This document shows positions 7,110 through 10,402 of a DNA stretch of 10,402 nucleotides, piece after piece. The stretch is from an uncultured Chloroflexota bacterium (lineage in GTDB: Bacteria > Chloroflexota > Anaerolineae > Anaerolineales > Anaerolineaceae): positions 1 to 10,402 of the forward strand of contig CADBKS010000096.1 of NCBI GenBank assembly GCA_902795255.1, in the 5' to 3' direction. The notes below the pieces were generated by a model. That model did no database searches. It was not told where the DNA came from and was given only the letters and a program-made list of their open reading frames with translations. Position 1 is the first letter of the stretch; the number at the start of each line of letters is the position of its first letter. The position numbers and the translations under genes are program-made.

Positions 7110-7111
7110 TA
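7099..7111. repeat. 13-bp direct repeat, distal copy
   Basis: This is identical to CCCAATGTCAATA at 7060-7072. It sits three bases from the base of the gntR terminator hairpin. Confidence 0.75.
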
Positions 7112-7113
7112 GA

Positions 7114-7143
7114 ACAGCCGCAGGCTCTCATGCCTGCGGCTGT
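7114..7143 (-). terminator. Hairpin terminator after gntR
   Basis: The arms ACAGCCGCAGGC (7114-7125) and GCCTGCGGCTGT (7132-7143) form a perfect 12-bp GC-rich stem with a 6-base loop. It lies 58 bases after the gntR stop. On the minus strand it is followed by TTCTATTG, a short, imperfect T-rich tract. This fits an intrinsic terminator separating the ribokinase-reductase-gntR transcript from the next operon, with possibly incomplete efficiency. The plus-strand side has no T tract and no plus-strand gene nearby. Confidence 0.75.
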
Positions 7144-7201
7144 ATGCGTCCGGTCTGCTGTTTTGCGTGAAATCGTATCCGGAAAACGATGATGATCCGG
7201 A

Positions 7202-7915
7202 TTACAGGTATAGTTCGAATTTGTCTCCTACGATCAGCTGTCTGGAATCGTGGCACGGCTTTCCGTTCTCGTCGTAGGAGATACAGGAGATGGAGATCAG
7301 CGGGTATCCTTTCGGAAGAGACAGATACTTTGACTGCTCATACGTGGCGTTCACCAGTTTGATGGTAGTGGTCCCTTTGCTGGTGAAATGTATATTGTAT
7401 TTTTCCGCGAGGACACTGATCATGGATTTGTTATTCAGGTCTTCCTCGATCAGAAAAGAATAACTCTCCGGAAAGCGTGACGTCTCGATGGCGACCGGAA
7501 TTTTATCCGCGTAACGGATCCTCTCAAGAACAATGACCTTGGAGTTTTTGGAAATTCCGAAAGCCTGGACGTCTTCCGGAGTCGCATCTTCAATAACGGA
7601 TTTGATCGTCTTTGCCCCGGCTTTCAGCCCGGACGCCTCGCAGATCTCCGTAAAGCTGGAGTTGTGAGAGATATTTCTTCTGAACGAGTGCTGAGCGACG
7701 AACGTCCCCCGCTTCGGATAGGATACCAGGATTCCCTCTTTTTCCAGATCTTTCACTGCCCTTCGAACCGTAACACGGCTCATCCCGAACGTTTCAGACA
7801 GTTCTTTTTCGGTCGGGATCCGCTGGCCTTTCGAATATGCTCCTGCCGAGATATTCGCAAGGATCTTTTCTTTTAATTGCTGATACAAAGGAATATTTGC
7901 CGCTTTTTTTGCCAT
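7202..7915 (-). CDS. GntR-family transcriptional regulator (HutC/UTRA type)
   Basis: This 237-residue cytoplasmic regulator has an N-terminal winged helix-turn-helix at about residues 8-75: IPLYQQL, then the GQRIPTEKELSETFGMSRVTVRRAV core, ending in the wing with RGTFV. A UTRA ligand-binding domain follows at about 85-235, with VIVLERIRYADKIPVAIETS and a conserved C-terminal stretch. UTRA domains generally sense small molecules, often phosphorylated sugars. I chose the ATG at 7915 because GAGG lies 6 bases upstream; a longer reading from a TTG at 7927 would place this site inside the gene. It is encoded 56 bp after the aldo/keto reductase gene and immediately upstream of the promoter of the large catabolic operon, so it probably controls that operon and perhaps its own transcript. 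No promoter of its own is evident in the 56-bp gap. Confidence 0.93.
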   Translation of the reverse strand: MAKKAANIPLYQQLKEKILANISAGAYSKGQRIPTEKELSETFGMSRVTVRRAVKDLEKEGILVSYPKRGTFVAQHSFRRNISHNSSFTEICEASGLKAGAKTIKSVIEDATPEDVQAFGISKNSKVIVLERIRYADKIPVAIETSRFPESYSFLIEEDLNNKSMISVLAEKYNIHFTSKGTTTIKLVNATYEQSKYLSLPKGYPLISISCISYDENGKPCHDSRQLIVGDKFELYL

Positions 7916-7971
7916 GATCAACCTCAAACAGAATCCGTTGTTTCAATGAAAAGAGAAAAAAACACTCAGCT

Positions 7972-8832
7972 TCAGAAATCCACCTCGTCCGGATGCTTTC
8001 TGCCGGATCCGAACACGACCTCTTCCATTCCGTCGATCCGGCGCATTTCCTCATCGGTCAGTTCAAATCCGAAAACGTCCCTGTTCTCCGCGATCCGGCC
8101 GGGATGGACTGATTTCGGGATCGGAAGGACGCCGTGCTGGATTTCCCACCGCAGGCAGACCTGGGCAGGTGTTTTTCCGTACTTCTCAGCGATCTCACAG
8201 ATGATGGATCCCTGCAGCGCGGCTGCGCGCCCGAGCGGCGCCCAGGCCTGCGTCACGTATCCGTGCGCATTATTGTACTCGAGTTCTTCTTTCCGGTAAC
8301 CGCCGGGATGGAATTCCAGCTGGATCACCGCCGGAGGGATCGAGGCGGTCTGCATCAGCTCGTCGATGTGATGCGGCAGGAAATTGGACAGGCCGATGGA
8401 ACGGACCCTGCCTTCTTTTTTCAAATCTTCAAAAGCCCGCCAGGTCTCCGCATTGATCGATGCCGCCTGTTCCCCGAACTGCTTCCGGTTAGCCGGCCAG
8501 TGGATCAGATACAGATCCAGGTAATCCAGCCGCATGTTTTCCATCGTCTGCTCAAAAGCTTTCCGCGCCTGCTCATATCCTCTGTCCGTATTCCAGCATT
8601 TGCTGGTCACAAAGATCTCCTCCCGGGGGATCCCGCTCTCCCTGACGGCCCTGCCGACACCGGCTTCGTTCTTGTACATCGAAGCGGTATCAATGAGGCG
8701 GTAGCCCTGCTTCAGCGCTTCCATCACTGCCCGGCATACGTCCTCGTCAGACGTCAGGTAGGTCCCGTACCCGATACAGGGGATCCGATATCCGTCATTG
8801 AGCAGGTAGGTATCTGTAAAGTCCTTTACCAT
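7972..8832 (-). CDS. Aldo/keto reductase
   Basis: This 286-residue TIM-barrel oxidoreductase carries the complete AKR catalytic tetrad: Asp48 and Tyr53 in LIDTASMY, Lys78 in VTSKCW, and His111 in LIHWP. The C-terminal PIPKSVHPGRIAEN stretch is the usual NADP(H)-binding segment. It resembles the 2,5-diketo-D-gluconate reductase-like group common in Gram-positive bacteria. These enzymes interconvert aldehydes or ketones and alcohols, and the role here may be reduction or oxidation of a sugar or polyol (inference). The ATG at 8832 is preferred because GGAAGGAG precedes it; an in-frame ATG at 8883 inside the ribokinase gene has no clear ribosome binding site and would add 17 residues. The gap from ribokinase is 34 bp, consistent with co-transcription. 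Confidence 0.93.
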   Translation of the reverse strand: MVKDFTDTYLLNDGYRIPCIGYGTYLTSDEDVCRAVMEALKQGYRLIDTASMYKNEAGVGRAVRESGIPREEIFVTSKCWNTDRGYEQARKAFEQTMENMRLDYLDLYLIHWPANRKQFGEQAASINAETWRAFEDLKKEGRVRSIGLSNFLPHHIDELMQTASIPPAVIQLEFHPGGYRKEELEYNNAHGYVTQAWAPLGRAAALQGSIICEIAEKYGKTPAQVCLRWEIQHGVLPIPKSVHPGRIAENRDVFGFELTDEEMRRIDGMEEVVFGSGRKHPDEVDF

Positions 8833-8866
8833 CTCTTCTCTCTCCTTCCGAGAATACTGCGCAGGT

Positions 8867-9820
8867 CTATCTCCTGCTTTCATCAATAAAACAAAGCACC
8901 TGTTCCCGGTCCGGAAGAGACGGGACTGCGCCCGCTTCCGAGACCGTCAGGGCTGCCGCATGAGCCGCAAAGAAAAGCGCCTGTTCATGATCCGCGCCGT
9001 CGGCCAGGGCCGTACAGAACGACGAGACAAACGAATCGCCCGCCGACGTCGGGTCCGCAGCCGGCAGCTTCCTGACGGCCGGGCAGAAAATCTTACCGCC
9101 TTCCGGAGAATACAGCACAGCCCCTGTCTCTCCCAGCGTGATCAGGACGTTCCGCACACCCGACTGCAGGAGGATCCGGGCGGCTTTGTCGGCCCCGTCG
9201 GGGGATTCCACCGGAACGCCTGCCAGATCCGACGCTTCTGTCTCATTCGGAGACAGATACGTACAGTGGTCCAGGAGCGGACGCGGAACCGGCGCGCTCG
9301 GCGCCGGGTTGACCATTACCGGCACGCCTGCTTCGCAGGCAAGAAAAGCAGCCCGCTCATTGACCTCCATCGGGATCTCAAACTGCAGCAGCACCATATC
9401 GAAAGACGCCGCTTCGCTTTCCAGAAAAGCAATATCATCCGGCGTCATATTCCCGTTTGCCCCCGGGATCACGATGATCCGGTTGGAGACCTCCCCGTCC
9501 GGACGTTCTTCCACCAGGATCATTGCGCATCCGGTCGCCGTGCCGGTATCCCGCAGGATATGGGAAACGTCGATCCCTTCCTGACGGCAGACGCCGATCA
9601 GTTCATCTCCTTCCGCGTCGCAGCCGACTTTTCCGGCCATGACGACGTCCGCGCCGAGCCTGGCTGCCTGGACGGCCTGGTTTAACCCTTTGCCGCCCGG
9701 CGCCTTTCGGAAGGAACGGCCCTTCACCGTCTGGCCGTCTTTCGGAAAAACGGACGTCTGCGCGATCATATCCATATTCAGGCTTCCGACCACCAGGATC
9801 CTGGGTCTGTCACTGCTCAT
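8867..9820 (-). CDS. rbsK: Ribokinase (PfkB-family sugar kinase)
   Basis: This 317-residue protein has ribokinase features throughout. They are the N-terminal VGSLNMDM substrate motif (11-18), PfkB signature 1 GGKGLNQA (42-49), PNETEA (191-196), and the anion-hole/catalytic motif DPTSAGDS with catalytic Asp262. E. coli RbsK has DTTAAGD at this site; the P and S substitutions here look tolerable. Ribokinases phosphorylate D-ribose at O5 using ATP, and related PfkB kinases act on other sugars, deoxyribose or nucleosides, so the substrate is not certain. The start is ATG at 9820 with a modest AAGGCGGTG site. The gene begins only 19 bp after the stop of the rsgA remnant and leads the ribokinase-reductase-gntR group. 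No dedicated ribose transporter or rbsD is visible. Confidence 0.93.
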   Translation of the reverse strand: MSSDRPRILVVGSLNMDMIAQTSVFPKDGQTVKGRSFRKAPGGKGLNQAVQAARLGADVVMAGKVGCDAEGDELIGVCRQEGIDVSHILRDTGTATGCAMILVEERPDGEVSNRIIVIPGANGNMTPDDIAFLESEAASFDMVLLQFEIPMEVNERAAFLACEAGVPVMVNPAPSAPVPRPLLDHCTYLSPNETEASDLAGVPVESPDGADKAARILLQSGVRNVLITLGETGAVLYSPEGGKIFCPAVRKLPAADPTSAGDSFVSSFCTALADGADHEQALFFAAHAAALTVSEAGAVPSLPDREQVLCFIDESRR

Positions 9821-9839
9821 ATGCGCACCGCCTTCGTGG

Positions 9840-10022
9840 TCAATAGATCCGTTTCCGGTCTTTCAGATCGTGATACAGCATCCGATAGTTTTCGTACCGT
9901 TCCGCGGAAATAAGCCCCTCTTCGACAGCCGTCCTGACTGCGCAGTCCGGTTCCCGGTCGTGAAGGCAGCCGGAAAAACGGCATTTGTCAAGATAAGGTC
10001 CGAATACTGCGGATCTACGAGT
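9840..10022 (-). pseudogene. rsgA: C-terminal remnant of ribosome-assembly GTPase RsgA
   Basis: My minus-strand translation of this stretch gives 60 residues ending at a TGA at 9840-9842. It matches the C-terminal zinc-binding domain of RsgA: Cys14-x4-Cys19-x-His21-x5-Cys27 within an EPDCAV context, then AVEEG.IS..RYENY and a basic end, as in Gram-positive RsgA. Intact RsgA is about 290-300 residues with an N-terminal OB fold and a circularly permuted GTPase domain, and none of that is present. The same frame runs upstream into the TGA stop of the prepilin-peptidase-like gene at 10023-10025, with no Met or ribosome binding site at the start of the fragment. It is therefore a decayed or truncated gene, or an assembly join. 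RsgA recognition is strong, but the reason for the truncation is inferred. Confidence 0.82.
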
Positions 10023-10402
10023 TCAATTAAAAAATGGGTATGCCAGATAAACAATCCATATGGCAACAGCGTAAAAACTCCCTGCCGGAATATAGGTCTT
10101 CCGGTCGAGTTTCCCCCGAACAAGAGCAGGCAGATAGCTTATGACCGCCTGCAATAAGGTTGCCAGAAGAACCGCGTGCGCCGAATAAAGCCCGAGGACT
10201 GCGCCCGCCATGGCAACCATCCTGATGTCGCCCCGCCCCAGTACAGTCCTGTGAAGCCTCATGCCTACAATTTTTGAAAACAGCCAAAGCGGTACGGACA
10301 GGACGAGCATCCCAATGATGCGCTCTGTCACCTGCCAGCGAAGGGCCTGCATACCGAGGATTCTGCAGGCGGCTGCCACGTCCAGTATGCCTGCAATCAT
10401 GA
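10023..10402 (-). CDS. Prepilin-peptidase-like (A24 family) membrane protein, 5' end missing
   Basis: At least 125 residues are visible, ending at TGA 10023-10025. The reading frame is open to the window edge, and an in-frame ATG at 10400 may be internal. Three or so hydrophobic segments are visible. The GRGD motif (residues 55-58 of the visible part), followed by IRM...GAVLG, resembles the GxGD(V/I)K...GAxxG hallmark of A24 aspartic peptidases, which cleave type IV prepilin or Flp/Tad leader peptides. A later IPAGSFYAVA resembles the usual IPFGPFLALG. The first catalytic Asp of the family would lie upstream, outside the window. The basic Lys after GD is Arg here. The protein ends naturally for the family, directly ahead of the rsgA remnant. 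It has no evident link to the sugar genes. A non-proteolytic A24-like protein remains possible. Confidence 0.68.
   Translation of the reverse strand, partial: MIAGILDVAAACRILGMQALRWQVTERIIGMLVLSVPLWLFSKIVGMRLHRTVLGRGDIRMVAMAGAVLGLYSAHAVLLATLLQAVISYLPALVRGKLDRKTYIPAGSFYAVAIWIVYLAYPFFN

Noticed and set aside
7168..7181. Possible catabolite-responsive (cre) site, TGAAATCGTATCCG
   Set aside because: It has about three mismatches to conserved positions of the consensus and lies between the gntR stop and its hairpin, over 100 bases upstream of the operon promoter.
7177..7202. 7-bp inverted repeat ATCCGGA/TCCGGAT with a 12-base loop at the gntR stop
   Set aside because: The stem is short, the loop long and no T tract follows; the 12-bp hairpin at 7114-7143 is a far better terminator.
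8134..8889. 251-codon plus-strand open frame opposite the aldo/keto reductase
   Set aside because: It is antisense to a gene with a complete catalytic tetrad and shows no protein features of its own.
9966..9993. TTGACA in the rsgA remnant as a -35 box for ribokinase
   Set aside because: It encodes conserved RsgA residues (LDK), and no acceptable -10 box lies 16-19 bases downstream.
9863..10123. 86-codon minus-strand frame overlapping the rsgA remnant and the prepilin-peptidase end
   Set aside because: It crosses two recognisable coding frames in a different phase and has no homology-like features, while the RsgA zinc-finger frame explains the region.
1..10402. CRISPR arrays, tRNA or rRNA genes, insertion sequences, riboswitches
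   Set aside because: No regularly spaced repeats, cloverleaf-like sequence, transposase or long structured leader was seen; the one large intergenic region is accounted for by the terminator and promoter elements.

Overview
The window looks like a chromosomal accessory region of a Bacillota bacterium, probably one of the Clostridia (Lachnospiraceae-like). The evidence is strong AGGAGG-type ribosome binding sites, a sigma-A promoter with consensus boxes, a GntR/UTRA regulator, a Gram-positive-style RsgA tail, and moderate-GC genes separated by one AT-rich control region. This taxonomic placement is an inference. Every gene I can support lies on the minus strand, so the genes are read from the right end of the window to the left. 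No stretch over 300 bases lacks a gene; the longest gap is the 222-base control region at 6980-7201.

Right end (about 9840-10402): the C-terminal part of a family A24 prepilin-peptidase-like membrane protein, cut by the window edge. Directly after its stop comes an open stretch encoding only the C-terminal zinc-finger region of the ribosome-assembly GTPase RsgA. The rest of rsgA is absent, so this looks like a rearrangement scar or an assembly join.

Middle right (7202-9820): a PfkB-family ribokinase, an aldo/keto reductase and a GntR-family (HutC/UTRA) regulator, closely spaced and probably co-transcribed. A perfect 12-bp hairpin (7114-7143) follows the regulator and probably ends this transcript.

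Control region (6980-7201): it holds the hairpin, a 13-bp perfect direct repeat whose two copies each carry a TTGACA box, a perfect TTGACA-18-TATAAT promoter pointing left, and a 9-bp tandem repeat at the expected transcription start.

Left two thirds (1-6979): a seven-gene operon. In transcription order it encodes a BtpA/SgcQ-family TIM-barrel protein, an FGGY carbohydrate kinase, the TRAP transporter small (DctQ) and large (DctM) membrane subunits, two tandem paralogous sugar isomerase/epimerase-like TIM-barrel proteins, and the TRAP substrate-binding lipoprotein (DctP, cut by the left edge). Gaps are 37 bp or less, and two junctions overlap (8 bp and 4 bp), so the genes are very likely co-expressed.

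Together the genes read as one sugar or sugar-acid uptake and catabolism island. A sodium-coupled TRAP system would import the compound, the isomerase-like enzymes and perhaps the reductase would convert it to a ketose, and the FGGY kinase would phosphorylate it. BtpA/SgcQ would act at an unknown step and the GntR protein would sense an intermediate. The substrate cannot be read from the sequence. The pairing of two diverged isomerase paralogs with BtpA/SgcQ and a TRAP transporter is the best candidate here for an uncharacterised pathway.
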